Assembly (NCBI RefSeq): GCF_900129495.1
Contig: NZ_FQVX01000002.1
Coordinates: 1 to 64,000, forward strand
Reading direction: 5' to 3'
DNA length: 64,000 bases
From: Geodermatophilus nigrescens
GTDB lineage: Bacteria; Actinomycetota; Actinomycetes; Mycobacteriales; Geodermatophilaceae
Shown piece after piece: positions 28,436-37,595 of the stretch. Each line of letters opens with the position of its first letter. Position 1 is the stretch's first letter. A model generated the notes under the pieces. That model ran no database searches. It saw only the letters and a program-made list of their open reading frames with translations, and was not told the origin of the DNA. A program made the position numbers and the translations under genes.

Positions 28436-29287
28436 GTGAGCACGGGAACGCACGCGGTCGCAGCCGCGCCGGAGGTCGCCGACCCCGGCCGGTTCACCGT
28501 GCGGCTCACCAACTTCGAGGGCCCGTTCGACCTGCTGCTGCAGCTGATCGGCCGCCACCAGCTCGACGTCACGGAGATCGCGCTGTCGGTCGTCACCGAC
28601 GACTTCATCGCCCACCTGCGGGCGCTCGGCGACGAGCTCGACCTCGACCAGGCCAGCGAGTTCCTCGTCGTCGCGGCCACCCTGCTCGACCTCAAGGCCG
28701 CCCGGCTGCTGCCCGCCGCCGAGGTGGAGGACGAGGAGGACCTCGAGCTGCTCGAGGCCCGCGACCTGCTGTTCGCCCGGCTGCTGCAGTACCGCGCCTA
28801 CAAGGAGGCCGCGGGGGTGCTGCGCGAGCGGGAGGCCGAGGGTGTCCGGCGCTTCCCGCGCTCGGCGCCGCTGGAGCCCCGGTTCGCCGGCCTGCTGCCC
28901 GAGGTGCTGCTCGGCATCACCCCCGAGCGCTTCGCCGCCCTGGCGGCGCGGGCGCTCGCGCCCAAGGAGCCGCCGACCGTCGGCGTGACCCACCTGCACG
29001 CGCCGCCGGTCAGCGTGGCCGAGCAGCTGCTCGCCGTCCGCGCGGCCCTGCTCGGCGCCGGGGCGGTCAGCTTCCGGGCGCTCACCGTCGACTGCTCCTC
29101 CACGCTGGAGGTCGTGGCCCGCTTCCTCGCCCTGCTCGAGCTCTACCGCCAGCAGCGGGTCGTGTTCGACCAGCCCACCCCCCTCGGCGAGCTGCACGTG
29201 CAGTGGACCGGCCCGGCCACCGTCTCCGCCGTCTCCGACCTCGGGGGAGCGGGGGACGACCGCGCCGACGAGCGGGTCGCCTCGTGA
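28436..29287 (+). CDS. scpA: Segregation and condensation protein A
   Basis: A 283-residue kleisin of the SMC-ScpAB condensin. The N-terminal signature is FTVRLTNFEGPFDLLLQLIG followed by LDVTEIALSVVTDDFIAHL, which binds the SMC neck and ScpB; the central region is acidic (EVEDEEDLELLEARDLLF) and the C-terminus is a winged helix that binds the SMC head. GTG 28436 is the best start; a TTG three codons upstream is possible. The stop overlaps the scpB start (GTGA). Confidence 0.94.
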   Translation: MSTGTHAVAAAPEVADPGRFTVRLTNFEGPFDLLLQLIGRHQLDVTEIALSVVTDDFIAHLRALGDELDLDQASEFLVVAATLLDLKAARLLPAAEVEDEEDLELLEARDLLFARLLQYRAYKEAAGVLREREAEGVRRFPRSAPLEPRFAGLLPEVLLGITPERFAALAARALAPKEPPTVGVTHLHAPPVSVAEQLLAVRAALLGAGAVSFRALTVDCSSTLEVVARFLALLELYRQQRVVFDQPTPLGELHVQWTGPATVSAVSDLGGAGDDRADERVAS

Positions 29288-30111
29288 GCGAGCGGGAGGA
29301 CGAGCGCGGGCCGATCTCCTGGGAGGCGCTGGCCGCCGAGCTGGAGGCCACGCGGGACGACGAGGACGAGGCCGCCGGCGCCGACCCGGCCGTCTGGGAC
29401 GCCGTCGCCGCCCGGCTCGCCGCGCGGGTGGCCGACCGGCCCGCCCCGCCGGCCGACGACGTCCCGGCCGTCCCCGACGAGCCGCTGGTGCTGCCCGGCA
29501 TGCCGGAGCCGCCCGCGCCCGAGCCGGTACCCGAGCCGGAGGCCGACCTCGACGACGACCTCGACGACGACGAGGTGCGCGGCGGGGTCGAGGCGCTGCT
29601 GTTCGTCGCCGAGGGCCCGGCCGACGAGGAGACGCTGGCCGCCACGCTGCGGGTCGGCGTGCCCCGCGTGCGGGCGGCGCTGGCCGAGCTCGCCGAGGGC
29701 TACGACGCCCGGCGCGCCGGCATCGCGCTGCGCCGGGCGGGGGAGGGCTGGCGGCTCTACACCCGCGAGGAGTTCGCGCCGGTCGTCGAGCGCTCGCTCA
29801 CCGGCGGCGGGCGCAGCCGGCTCACCCAGGCCGCGCTGGAGACCCTCGCCGTCATCGCCTACCGGCAGCCGGTCACCCGGGCGCGCATCTCGGCGATCCG
29901 CGGCGTCGGCGTCGACGGCGTCATGCGCACCCTGCTCACCCGCGGCCTGGTCGTCGAGGTGGGCACCGACCCCGACAGCGGCGGCGGGCTCTACGGCACG
30001 ACGCCGCTGTTCCTCGAGCGCATGGGGCTCACCGGGCTGCACGAGCTGCCGCCGCTGGCCCCGCTGCTGCCCGACGCCACCGCGCTCGCCCGGGAGCAGC
30101 AGGAGGGCTGA
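29284..30111 (+). CDS. scpB: Segregation and condensation protein B
   Basis: A 275-residue ScpB with two winged-helix domains. The conserved part begins at about residue 98 (GVEALLFVAEGPADEETLAA) and includes LTQAALETLAVIAYRQPVTR and ISAIRGVGVDGVMRTLLTRG. The first about 95 residues are an Asp/Glu/Pro-rich extension not present in the shorter Bacillus ScpB. ScpB dimerises and bridges ScpA in condensin. It is coupled to scpA by a GTGA overlap. Confidence 0.94.
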   Translation: MSEREDERGPISWEALAAELEATRDDEDEAAGADPAVWDAVAARLAARVADRPAPPADDVPAVPDEPLVLPGMPEPPAPEPVPEPEADLDDDLDDDEVRGGVEALLFVAEGPADEETLAATLRVGVPRVRAALAELAEGYDARRAGIALRRAGEGWRLYTREEFAPVVERSLTGGGRSRLTQAALETLAVIAYRQPVTRARISAIRGVGVDGVMRTLLTRGLVVEVGTDPDSGGGLYGTTPLFLERMGLTGLHELPPLAPLLPDATALAREQQEG

Positions 30112-30154
30112 GGCCGCCGGTGGCACCGGGTGCCGCCCTGGCTACGGTCGGCTC

Positions 30155-30589
30155 ATGACCTCGCGCTCCGCCGCCCGGACGACCGCCGCTCGCACGCTCG
30201 CCGCCTCGCTCGCCGTCCCGGCCCTGCTGCTGACCGGCTGCGGCGCCTCGGCGGACGAGCAGCGCCTGGAGGCGTTCTGCGAGCAGGTGCCCGACCTGCT
30301 GTCGGACATCACCGACGACGTCAACGCCGTCTACTCCGACCCGCAGAGCGCACCCGACGTGCTGAACGAGGCCGTCGGGAAGCTGGAGGAGGTGCAGCCC
30401 CCGGCCGACGCCGAGGAGGTCTGGGGCGACCTGGTGAGCTCCTGGCGGGCCTTCACCGACCTCATCGAGTCGGCCGACCTGAGCGACCCGTCGGCCAACA
30501 CCGACCTCGCCGAGGAGGCCACCCGGCTGCAGGGCGACCTCGTCTCCGCCGGTGAGGCCGTCGACACCTTCGGCCAGGAGAACTGCTGA
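30155..30589 (+). CDS. Small lipoprotein, function unknown
   Basis: A 144-residue protein with a clear type II signal peptide: basic start, hydrophobic core and lipobox LLTGC with Cys29. The mature part is acidic and helical (PDLLSDITDDVNAVYSD, EVWGDLVSSWRAFTDLIES) with two further Cys (residue 38 and the penultimate-to-C-terminal region) that may pair. I do not recognise the family; actinobacteria carry many such periplasmic helical lipoproteins. It lies between scpB and rluB on the same strand. Confidence 0.78.
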   Translation: MTSRSAARTTAARTLAASLAVPALLLTGCGASADEQRLEAFCEQVPDLLSDITDDVNAVYSDPQSAPDVLNEAVGKLEEVQPPADAEEVWGDLVSSWRAFTDLIESADLSDPSANTDLAEEATRLQGDLVSAGEAVDTFGQENC

Positions 30590-30639
30590 CCCCTCCGGCA
30601 CCGGCCGGCGCCGCCGGCGGGGGTGGGAGGATGGAGGGG

Positions 30640-31488
30640 ATGGACACCGCACCGCATCCCGACGACCTCCCCGCCACCCCCGGCGGTGAGGGCTGGTCGG
30701 AGGACATGGAGCTCGCCCCCGCCCACCCCGGCGACCGCGAGCCCGCCGCCGCACCCGACGAGCGCGAGGGGGAGCGCCTGCAGAAGGTGCTCGCCCGCGC
30801 CGGCGTCGGCTCCCGCCGCGTCTGCGAGGACATGATCGACGCCGGCCGGATCAGCGTGAACGGCTCGGTCGTGCGCGTGCAGGGCATGCGCGTCGACCCG
30901 GCCACCGACAAGATCGCCGTCGACGGGCAGCGCATCGAGCTGCGCGACGACCGCGTCACCTACGCGCTCAACAAGCCCTTCGGCGTCATCACCGCGATGA
31001 GCGACGACCGCGACCGGCCGACCATCGGCGACATGATCGGCGACCTCGCGCCGGGCCTGGTGCACGTCGGCCGGCTCGACCAGGACACCGAGGGCCTGCT
31101 GATCGTCACCAACGACGGCGAGCTCGCCCACCGGCTGGCCCACCCGAGCTACGGCGTCAAGAAGACCTACCTCGCGCAGGTGTCGGGCTCGGTCGGCCGC
31201 GACCTGCACCGCACGCTGCGCGGCGGCGTCGAGCTCGACGACGGCCCGGTCAAGGTCGACTCGTTCCGCGTGGTCGACACCCACGCCGGCCAGTCGGTGG
31301 TGGAGGTCGTCCTGCACGAGGGCCGCAAGCACATCGTGCGCCGGCTGCTGGCCGCCGTCGGCCTGCCGGTCTCGCGGCTGACCCGCACCGCCGTCGGCCC
31401 CATCTCCCTGCAGCGCATGCGCACCGGCTCGATCCGCCGGCTCAGCCGCGCCGAGGTCGGGGCGCTCGAGGAGCTCGTCGGCCTCTAG
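30640..31488 (+). CDS. rluB: Pseudouridine synthase RluB/RsuA family
   Basis: A 282-residue rRNA pseudouridine synthase. An S4 domain (about 45-90, ERLQKVLARAGVGSRRVCED) precedes the catalytic domain. The nucleophile Asp147 is in VGRLDQDTEGLLIVTNDG, and the family blocks NKPFGVITA, HPSYGVKKTYLA and EGRKHIVRRL are present. ATG 30640 is chosen because GGGAGG at 30625-30630 lies nine bases upstream; for the ATG at 30631 the same site would be too close. In this family members modify 23S U2605 or 16S U516; RluB is the usual actinobacterial call. The order scpA-scpB-rluB is conserved. Confidence 0.92.
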   Translation: MDTAPHPDDLPATPGGEGWSEDMELAPAHPGDREPAAAPDEREGERLQKVLARAGVGSRRVCEDMIDAGRISVNGSVVRVQGMRVDPATDKIAVDGQRIELRDDRVTYALNKPFGVITAMSDDRDRPTIGDMIGDLAPGLVHVGRLDQDTEGLLIVTNDGELAHRLAHPSYGVKKTYLAQVSGSVGRDLHRTLRGGVELDDGPVKVDSFRVVDTHAGQSVVEVVLHEGRKHIVRRLLAAVGLPVSRLTRTAVGPISLQRMRTGSIRRLSRAEVGALEELVGL

Positions 31489-31504
31489 GAGGCCCGGTAG
31501 GGCA

Positions 31505-31537
31505 CCCCGCCCCGGCCGGAGCGCGGCCGGGGCGGGG
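31505..31537. terminator. Bidirectional GC hairpin between rluB and the GH3 gene
   Basis: Perfect arms CCCCGCCCCGGCC (31505-31517) and GGCCGGGGCGGGG (31525-31537), extended by G31518-C31524, around a 5-base loop. It lies between the convergent rluB and glycosidase genes. Confidence 0.8.
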
Positions 31538-31551
31538 GAGCAGGGACCCGC

Positions 31552-33939
31552 TCAGCGGGGCAGGGACTCCCGCAGGGGCGCGGCCGTCGTCTCCACCGTC
31601 ACCGGGGTGCTGAGCACCCGGTCGGCGCCGACCACGCGGTCCGGGCCGGTGAGCGGCACGGTCGCCCGCAGCCGCAGGTCCTCGCTGGAGGCGCCGACGG
31701 CCAGGACGACGTCGCCGGCCTCCACCACGCGGCGCAGGTCGCGGCCGGTGAAGGACGCCCGGTCGGCGTGCAGCCGGAACGACACCCGCGCCGACGCCCC
31801 GGCCGGCAGCTCCACCCGGGCGAACCCGACCAGCCGGCGCAGCGGCTGCACGGTGCTCGCCACCGGGTCGGACAGGTACAGCTGCACCACCTCGGCGCCG
31901 TCGCGGGCGCCGGTGTTGCGGACCGTGCAGGAGACGGTCACCTCGCCGTCGGTGGCCCAGGTGTCGCCGGAGAGCTCCAGCCCGGAGTACTCGACGGTGG
32001 TGTAGCCCAGGCCGTGCCCGAAGGGCCACAGCGGCGTCGGGTCGGCCGAGCTGATCCCGCCGGCGCGGCCCAGCGTCGGGGCGAGGTAGGTGGCCGGCGA
32101 CCCGCCCGGGCCGCGCGGCACCGACACCGGCAGCCGCCCCGAGGGCGACACCCGGCCGCTGAGCACGCCCGCGACCGCGCCGGCGCCCTCCTCGCCCGGG
32201 AAGAAGGCCTGCACGACCGCCGCGGCCCGGCCGGCGACCGCGCCGAGCGCGTAGGGGCGACCGGTGAGCAGCACGACGACGACCGGGGTGCCGGTCTCCA
32301 GCAGCGCCTCGAGCAGCTCCTGCTGCACGCCGGGCAGCGCCAGGTCCGCGGCGTCGCAGCCCTCGCCGGAGGTGCCGCGGCCGAAGAGGCCCGAGCGGTC
32401 ACCGACGACGGCGACGCAGACGTCGGCCTCCCGGGCGGCGCGCACGGCGTCGGCGATCCCGCTGCGGTCGGTCTCCTGGACCGGGCAGCCCCGCGCGGTG
32501 TCGACCGCCGCACCCGGGAACTCGGCCCGCAGCGCGTCGAGCAGGGTCGGCACCTCCAGGCCCAGCGGCACGTCGGGGTGCTGGACGCCCACGTGGTTGG
32601 GGAAGGCGTAGCAACCCATCAGCGACAGCACCTCGTCGGCGCACGGGCCGACGACGGCGAGGCGGCCCGGCGCGGCCAGCGGCAGCGTGCCCCCGGGGTT
32701 GTCGAGCAGCACGACCGAGCGCTCGGCGAGGACCCGGGCCAGCTCGCGCAGGTGCGGCGGGTCGAAGTCCAGCGAGCCGCCGTCGCGCAGCACCGGCGGC
32801 TCGGGGTCCCACCCGGCGTCGAGCAGGCCGAGCTCGCCCTTCTGCAGCAGCACGCGCTCCACGGCCCGGTCCACGAGCTCCAGGGGCACCGCGCCCGAGC
32901 GCAGCCGCTCCAGCAGCGGCTCGCCGTAGCAGCGCACGGTGGGCAGCTCGACGTCGACGCCGGCGGTCAGCGCGAGCTCCGCGGCCTCGCCGGGGGAGCC
33001 GGCCACGGACTGGGTGGTCTCGAGGAACGAGACGCCGAAGTAGTCGGCCACCACGACGCCGTCGAAGCCGAGGGTGCCGCGCAGCAGGTCGGTGAGCAGG
33101 GCCGGGTCGGCGGCGGGCGGGACACCGTCGACGGCGGCGTAGGAGTGCATGACCGAGCGGGCGCCGCCCTCGCGCAGCGCCGTCTCGAACGGCGGCAGGA
33201 CGACGTCGGCGAGCTCGCGGGCGCCCATCCGCACCGGGGCGTGGTTGCGCCCGGCGCCGGAGGCGGCGTAGCCGGCGAAGTGCTTGAGGGTGGAGACGAT
33301 CCCGGCGCCCTCGAGGCCGCGCACGTAGGCGGTGCCGAGCGCCGCGACGAGGTACGGGTCCTCGCCGATGGTCTCCTCGGTACGGCCCCACCGGGCGTCC
33401 ATGGTGACGTCGAGGACCGGCGCGAGGCCCTGGTGGACGCCGATGGAGCGCATGAGCTCGCCGATGCCGGCGGCCATCCGCTGCACGGTGGCCGGGTCGA
33501 AGGTGGCGCCCCAGGCCAGCGGGGTCGGGAAGACGGTGGCCTGCCAGGCGGCCAGGCCGGTGAGGCACTCCTCGTGGGCGAGCGCCGGGATGCCCAGCCG
33601 CGAGCCCTCGACGATGCCGCGCTGGGTGGCGGCGAGCACCCTCGCGCCGGTGAGCGGCTCGACCGGCACGGTGCCGAACACCCGGGTGAGCTGGCCCAGG
33701 CCGGGCCGCGTGAGCTCCTCCCACGGCGGCAGCGGCTCGGAGAACTCGTGCTGGTTGGGGGCGACGTCGGCGCCGCCGTCGGACCCCTGGTCGATCGTCG
33801 TCCAGACGCCGTAGAGCTGGGCGACCTTCTCCTCGAGGGTCATCTGCGCCATCAGCTCGCGCACCCGCTCGGCCAGCGGCCGGGCCGGGTCCCGCCAGTC
33901 GCCGGCGGGGGGTGCGTCGAGCAGGGAACGGTCGGTCAC
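31552..33939 (-). CDS. Glycoside hydrolase family 3 beta-glycosidase (beta-glucosidase/xylosidase)
   Basis: A 795-residue GH3 enzyme in the full three-part layout: N-terminal TIM-like barrel (1-about 370), alpha/beta sandwich (about 390-600) and C-terminal fibronectin III-like domain (about 640-750). Signature residues: RWGRTEETIGEDPYL (about 183-197), KHF at 219-221, and the catalytic nucleophile Asp299 in VVVADYFGVS. HSYAAVDGVPP resembles beta-xylosidase/beta-glucosidase members acting on short oligosaccharides. No signal peptide, so it acts on sugars brought in by the transporter at 35.3-39.6 kb. GTG 33939 start. It shares strand and probably control with the LacI gene upstream. Confidence 0.92.
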   Translation of the reverse strand: MTDRSLLDAPPAGDWRDPARPLAERVRELMAQMTLEEKVAQLYGVWTTIDQGSDGGADVAPNQHEFSEPLPPWEELTRPGLGQLTRVFGTVPVEPLTGARVLAATQRGIVEGSRLGIPALAHEECLTGLAAWQATVFPTPLAWGATFDPATVQRMAAGIGELMRSIGVHQGLAPVLDVTMDARWGRTEETIGEDPYLVAALGTAYVRGLEGAGIVSTLKHFAGYAASGAGRNHAPVRMGARELADVVLPPFETALREGGARSVMHSYAAVDGVPPAADPALLTDLLRGTLGFDGVVVADYFGVSFLETTQSVAGSPGEAAELALTAGVDVELPTVRCYGEPLLERLRSGAVPLELVDRAVERVLLQKGELGLLDAGWDPEPPVLRDGGSLDFDPPHLRELARVLAERSVVLLDNPGGTLPLAAPGRLAVVGPCADEVLSLMGCYAFPNHVGVQHPDVPLGLEVPTLLDALRAEFPGAAVDTARGCPVQETDRSGIADAVRAAREADVCVAVVGDRSGLFGRGTSGEGCDAADLALPGVQQELLEALLETGTPVVVVLLTGRPYALGAVAGRAAAVVQAFFPGEEGAGAVAGVLSGRVSPSGRLPVSVPRGPGGSPATYLAPTLGRAGGISSADPTPLWPFGHGLGYTTVEYSGLELSGDTWATDGEVTVSCTVRNTGARDGAEVVQLYLSDPVASTVQPLRRLVGFARVELPAGASARVSFRLHADRASFTGRDLRRVVEAGDVVLAVGASSEDLRLRATVPLTGPDRVVGADRVLSTPVTVETTAAPLRESLPR

Positions 33940-34003
33940 GCGGGGACTCCAGACGTGCGGGGAGGACGGCCGGGGCTGGTGCCGCCCGGCCGGGGGAGGG
34001 AGG

Positions 34004-35011
34004 TCAGGGACGCCGGGCCGTGGAGGCGCGCGGCACGAGGGTGGTGGCCAGCTCGACGCGCTGGCTGGCGAGCTCCTGGCCGTGGATCAGCTCGAGCAGC
34101 ATGCGGCCGGCCATGCGGCCCATGTCGACCAGCGGCTGGCGGACGGTGGTCAGGGGAGGGGAGGACCAGCGGGCCATCGGCAGGTCGTCGAAGCCGACGA
34201 CCGAGAGGTCGTCGGGCACCGACAGGCCGGCCTGCCGCGCGGCCTCGAGGACGCCGAAGGCCTGCTCGTCGCTGCCGGCGAACACCGCCGTCGGGCGGTC
34301 GGGCAGCTCGAGCAGCTCGCGGGCCCGCTCGTAGCCGCTGTCGTGGTGGAAGTTCCCGTGCCGGACCAGCGCCGGGTCGGCGGGGATGCCGGCGCGGTCG
34401 AGGGCGGCCCGGTAGCCGTCGATGCGCGCCCGGCTGCACAGGTAGTCCTCGGGCCCGCCGATCACCGCGATCCGCCGGTGGCCCAGCTCGATCAGGTGCT
34501 CGGTGGCGGCCATCCCGCCCGACCAGTTGGTGGCGCCGACGCTGGGCACGTCGGGGCCGGGCATGTCGGCCGGGTCGATGACCACGACGGGCAGGTGCGA
34601 GCGGCCCAGCCGGCGCTGGTCGGCGGCGGTGATCCGGGAGGCGACGACGATCGCGCCGCGGCGGCCGCCGGCGATCAGCGAGCGCACCCAGTCCCCGCCC
34701 TGTGGCCGGGCGGCGAGGGAGTCGAGGACCATCTCCAGCCCGCTCTCGGTGATGCCGCGCAGCAGCTCCACCGCCCACGGGCTGTCCAGGGCGGTGAAGA
34801 CGACGTCGACCAGCGGGCTCTCGGGCTCGGCGACCGCGCGGCGGGCCTGCGGCACGTAGTCGTACTGGTCGAGCAGGGCGAGGACGCGCTGCCGGGTGGC
34901 GGGGGCGACGTCGGTCTTGCCGTTGACGACCTTGGAGACGGTGGGCAGCGAGACGCCGGCCGCGGCTGCGATGCTCGCGAGGGTGGGGCGGCCGGCCGTC
35001 TGCTCGGTCAC
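34004..35011 (-). CDS. LacI-family transcriptional regulator
   Basis: A 335-residue LacI/GalR repressor. The HTH and hinge are PTLASIAAAAGVSLPTVSKVVNG at about residues 8-30, followed by a periplasmic-binding-protein-like effector domain (VVVIDPADMPG, GHRRIAVIGGPEDY, DLSVVGFDDLPMARW). GTG 35011 has GGAGGA about eight bases upstream; the longer in-frame extension has no coding support. It is divergent from the sugar ABC operon and directly upstream of the GH3 gene, so it is the natural repressor for both, sensing an oligosaccharide or its hydrolysis product. Confidence 0.93.
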   Translation of the reverse strand: MTEQTAGRPTLASIAAAAGVSLPTVSKVVNGKTDVAPATRQRVLALLDQYDYVPQARRAVAEPESPLVDVVFTALDSPWAVELLRGITESGLEMVLDSLAARPQGGDWVRSLIAGGRRGAIVVASRITAADQRRLGRSHLPVVVIDPADMPGPDVPSVGATNWSGGMAATEHLIELGHRRIAVIGGPEDYLCSRARIDGYRAALDRAGIPADPALVRHGNFHHDSGYERARELLELPDRPTAVFAGSDEQAFGVLEAARQAGLSVPDDLSVVGFDDLPMARWSSPPLTTVRQPLVDMGRMAGRMLLELIHGQELASQRVELATTLVPRASTARRP

Positions 35012-35224
35012 TGTCCGTCCTCCGTCGGTTCGCCGGGGTCCGGCCTGCGACGGGGAGCGGCACACCGCCCACCGGCGTCGGTGCCGGACGATCGTGGTCC
35101 GAGAAGCTATCGAAACATCTCCGAAACCGCTAGCCCCGACCCATCCACGCTGGTCAGTCCGCGAGCCCGCCCGGCGAGGCCGGATCGTGACCCGCGACAC
35201 GCCGTCCGCATCGGGACCCCGGCG

Positions 35225-35253
35225 TTGACACGTCCGGTGACCTGCCTTACGTT
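35225..35253 (+). promoter_or_regulatory. Promoter of the sugar ABC transporter operon
   Basis: TTGACA at 35225-35230, a 17-base spacer, and TACGTT at 35248-35253 form a near-consensus sigma-70/HrdB-type promoter. The predicted start near 35260 leaves a leader of about 50 bases to the binding-protein gene. The remainder of the 299-base divergent region (35012-35224) holds no gene; it carries further CGAAAC half-sites near 35108 and 35120. Confidence 0.8.
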
Positions 35254-35264
35254 CTCGCACCACC

Positions 35265-35277
35265 CCGAAACTTTCGG
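35265..35277. promoter_or_regulatory. LacI-type operator at the transcription start of the sugar operon
   Basis: A perfect 13-base palindrome, CCGAAA-C-TTTCGG, lies just downstream of the predicted start of the promoter above. Odd-centred GAAA-N-TTTC palindromes are known operators of LacI-family xylan/oligosaccharide repressors in streptomycetes, from memory. Position and symmetry make it the likely site for the divergent LacI protein. Confidence 0.72.
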
Positions 35278-35310
35278 TTTTCAACGTCGAAACAGAAAGG
35301 CGGCCATGGG

Positions 35311-36621
35311 ATGACATCCCGGCGTCTGACCCGAGGCACCGCAACTGCCGGCGCTCTCCTCCTCGCAGCGAGCCTGGTCGCCTGCGGCTCCTCCGGCCCT
35401 GCCGGCGGCGGCGGCGGTGGCGGCGGCGACGCCGCCCAGGTGTGGGCCCTGCAGGACACGGTCCTCAACCCGATCGAGCAGGCCTCGATCGACCGCTTCA
35501 ACGAGTCCTCCGAGGCCGGCGACTTCGAGCTGGCGACGTTCGGCAACGACCCGTACAAGCAGCGCCTGCGCACCGCGATCAACTCCCCGCAGGCCCCCGA
35601 CCTGTTCTTCAACTGGGGCGGCGGCAACCTCAAGGAGTACGTCGACGCGGGCCGGATCGAGGACCTGACCCCGCTGCTCGACGAGAACCCCGAGCTGCGC
35701 GACGCGTTCCTGCCCAGCGTGCTCGCCGGCGCCGAGCTCGACGGCAGCGTCTACGGCCTGCCCATGCGCGGCATGCAGCCGGTCGTCCTCTTCTACAACA
35801 AGGACGTCCTGGACGCCGCGGGCGTCGCCGTCCCCACCACCTGGGACGAGATGCTCGCCGCCGTCGACGGCCTCAAGGCCTCGGGCGTCACCCCGATCGC
35901 CCTGGCCGGCAGCCAGGCCTGGACCGAGCTCATGTGGGCCGAGTACCTGCTCGACCGCGTCGGCGGCCCGGAGGTCTTCCAGAACATCCGCGACGGCGAG
36001 AACGGCGGCTGGCAGCAGCCCGAGGTGCTCGAGGCCATGGGCCTGCTGCAGGACCTCATCGAGCGCGGCGCGTTCGGCGAGGACTTCGCCTCCGTCGGCT
36101 ACGACGTCGGTGGCGCCTCGACGATCCTCGCCCAGGGCGACGCCGGGTTCCACCTGATGGGCTCGTGGGAGTTCACCAACCAGCTCGGCCAGAGCCCCGA
36201 CTTCGTCACCGGCGGCGGCCTCGGCTGGGCGCCGTTCCCGGCCGTGACCGGCGGCGCGGGCGACCCGACGAACCTGGTCGGCAACGTGTCGAACTTCTAC
36301 TCGCTCACCGCCGACTCCCCGAACCGCGAGGCGGCCGAGGAGTTCCTCACCACCGCGCTGACCGACGAGGAGTACATCTCCGACCTCATCGAGGCCGGTG
36401 ACGTCCCGCCGGTGCAGGGTGTCCGTGAGCAGCTGCAGGAGACCGACAACGCCGAGTACTCGACCTTCATCTACGACCAGACGGTCGAGGCGGCCAACTT
36501 CCAGCTCTCCTGGGACCAGGACCTGAGCGCGGACGAGGCCACCGTGATGCTCGAGCAGCTGTCGCGCTTCTTCCTCGGCGAGATCGACGCCCAGGGCTTC
36601 GTCGACGCCCTGGCTGCCTGA
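35311..36621 (+). CDS. Sugar ABC transporter substrate-binding lipoprotein (family 1)
   Basis: A 436-residue extracellular solute-binding protein. Lipobox SLVAC gives lipidated Cys25, followed by a Gly-rich linker. Family 1 blocks include PYKQRLRTAINSPQAPDLFF, YGLPMRGMQPVVLFYNKDV and the tail region EEYISDLIEAGDVPP. Aromatic residues (FFNWGG, AWTELMWAEY) suit sugar stacking. It resembles BxlE/CebE-type oligosaccharide binders; together with the GH3 enzyme, xylobiose- or cellobiose-like sugars are likely. ATG 35311 is used; an ATG five bases upstream is followed at once by a stop. Confidence 0.92.
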   Translation: MTSRRLTRGTATAGALLLAASLVACGSSGPAGGGGGGGGDAAQVWALQDTVLNPIEQASIDRFNESSEAGDFELATFGNDPYKQRLRTAINSPQAPDLFFNWGGGNLKEYVDAGRIEDLTPLLDENPELRDAFLPSVLAGAELDGSVYGLPMRGMQPVVLFYNKDVLDAAGVAVPTTWDEMLAAVDGLKASGVTPIALAGSQAWTELMWAEYLLDRVGGPEVFQNIRDGENGGWQQPEVLEAMGLLQDLIERGAFGEDFASVGYDVGGASTILAQGDAGFHLMGSWEFTNQLGQSPDFVTGGGLGWAPFPAVTGGAGDPTNLVGNVSNFYSLTADSPNREAAEEFLTTALTDEEYISDLIEAGDVPPVQGVREQLQETDNAEYSTFIYDQTVEAANFQLSWDQDLSADEATVMLEQLSRFFLGEIDAQGFVDALAA

Positions 36622-36642
36622 CCGAACGGAGTACGACGGATC

Positions 36643-37593
36643 GTGGCCATCCGAGGGTCGTCCGCGGTGTCGACGCAGAAGCGTCCGTCCGCACCGACGA
36701 CACAGCAGCGGACCTCCGCGCCGGCGGCGCAGCAGCGTCCGTCCGCGTGGTACGCGGTGCCGGCAGTCGCCTTCTTCGGGCTGTTCGCCGTGGTGCCGAT
36801 GGTGCTGGTCGTCTTCCTCAGCTTCACCGACTGGTCGGGCTTCGGGTTCCCCGAGCTGTCCGGGGCGGGCAACTGGAGCCGCCTGGTGGAGGACACCGAG
36901 GCGCGTGACGCACTGGGGCTGACCCTCCTGTTCATGGTCCTGTCCTGGGTCGTCCAGACCCCGATCGCCATCCTGATCGGGGTCTGGGCGGCCGGGCGGC
37001 AGCGCAACCGCGCCGTCCTCAGCTCGCTGTTCTTCCTGCCGCTCCTGCTGTCGACGGCGGCCATCGCGCTGCTGTGGCGCTCGGTGCTCGACCCGAACTT
37101 CGGCGTCACCCAGTCGCTGCCGCTGCTGGACCGGTTCAACTTCCTCGGTGACACCGACGTCGTCGTCTACACGGTCGTCTTCGTGATCGCCTGGCAGTAC
37201 ATCCCGTTCCACACGCTGCTGTTCCAGGCCGCGGCCCGCGGGATCCCGGCCAGCCTCTACGAGGCGGCCACCATCGACGGCGCCGGCCGCTACCGGCAGT
37301 TCTTCACCATCACGCTGCCGCTGCTCAAGTACACGGTCGTCACCTCGACGGTGCTGCAGCTGGTCGGGTCGTTCACGACCTTCGACACGATCCTCATCCT
37401 CACCGGCGGCGGTCCCGGGGACGCCACCCGCATCGCGCCGCTGTACATGTACATCCGCGGGTTCAGCGGCTTCGAGTTCGGCTACGCCAGCGCGATCGCC
37501 ACGCTGCTGCTCGTCCTGGGCGCCGGCCTCTCGCTCGTCGTCACCCGGGCGACCGGCTTCCGCAGCATGCAGAGCCAGCAGGAAGGGGCCTGA
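36643..37593 (+). CDS. Sugar ABC transporter permease (MalF/BxlF type)
   Basis: A 316-residue inner-membrane permease with six predicted helices and the EAA loop EAATIDGAGRYRQFFTITLPLL near residue 205, which contacts the ATPase. The N-terminal about 35 residues are Gln/Ser/Ala-rich and cytoplasmic. GTG 36643 has ACGGAG upstream. It is the second gene of the operon SBP-permease-permease-ATPase-epimerase. Confidence 0.92.
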   Translation: MAIRGSSAVSTQKRPSAPTTQQRTSAPAAQQRPSAWYAVPAVAFFGLFAVVPMVLVVFLSFTDWSGFGFPELSGAGNWSRLVEDTEARDALGLTLLFMVLSWVVQTPIAILIGVWAAGRQRNRAVLSSLFFLPLLLSTAAIALLWRSVLDPNFGVTQSLPLLDRFNFLGDTDVVVYTVVFVIAWQYIPFHTLLFQAAARGIPASLYEAATIDGAGRYRQFFTITLPLLKYTVVTSTVLQLVGSFTTFDTILILTGGGPGDATRIAPLYMYIRGFSGFEFGYASAIATLLLVLGAGLSLVVTRATGFRSMQSQQEGA

Positions 37594-37595
37594 CC

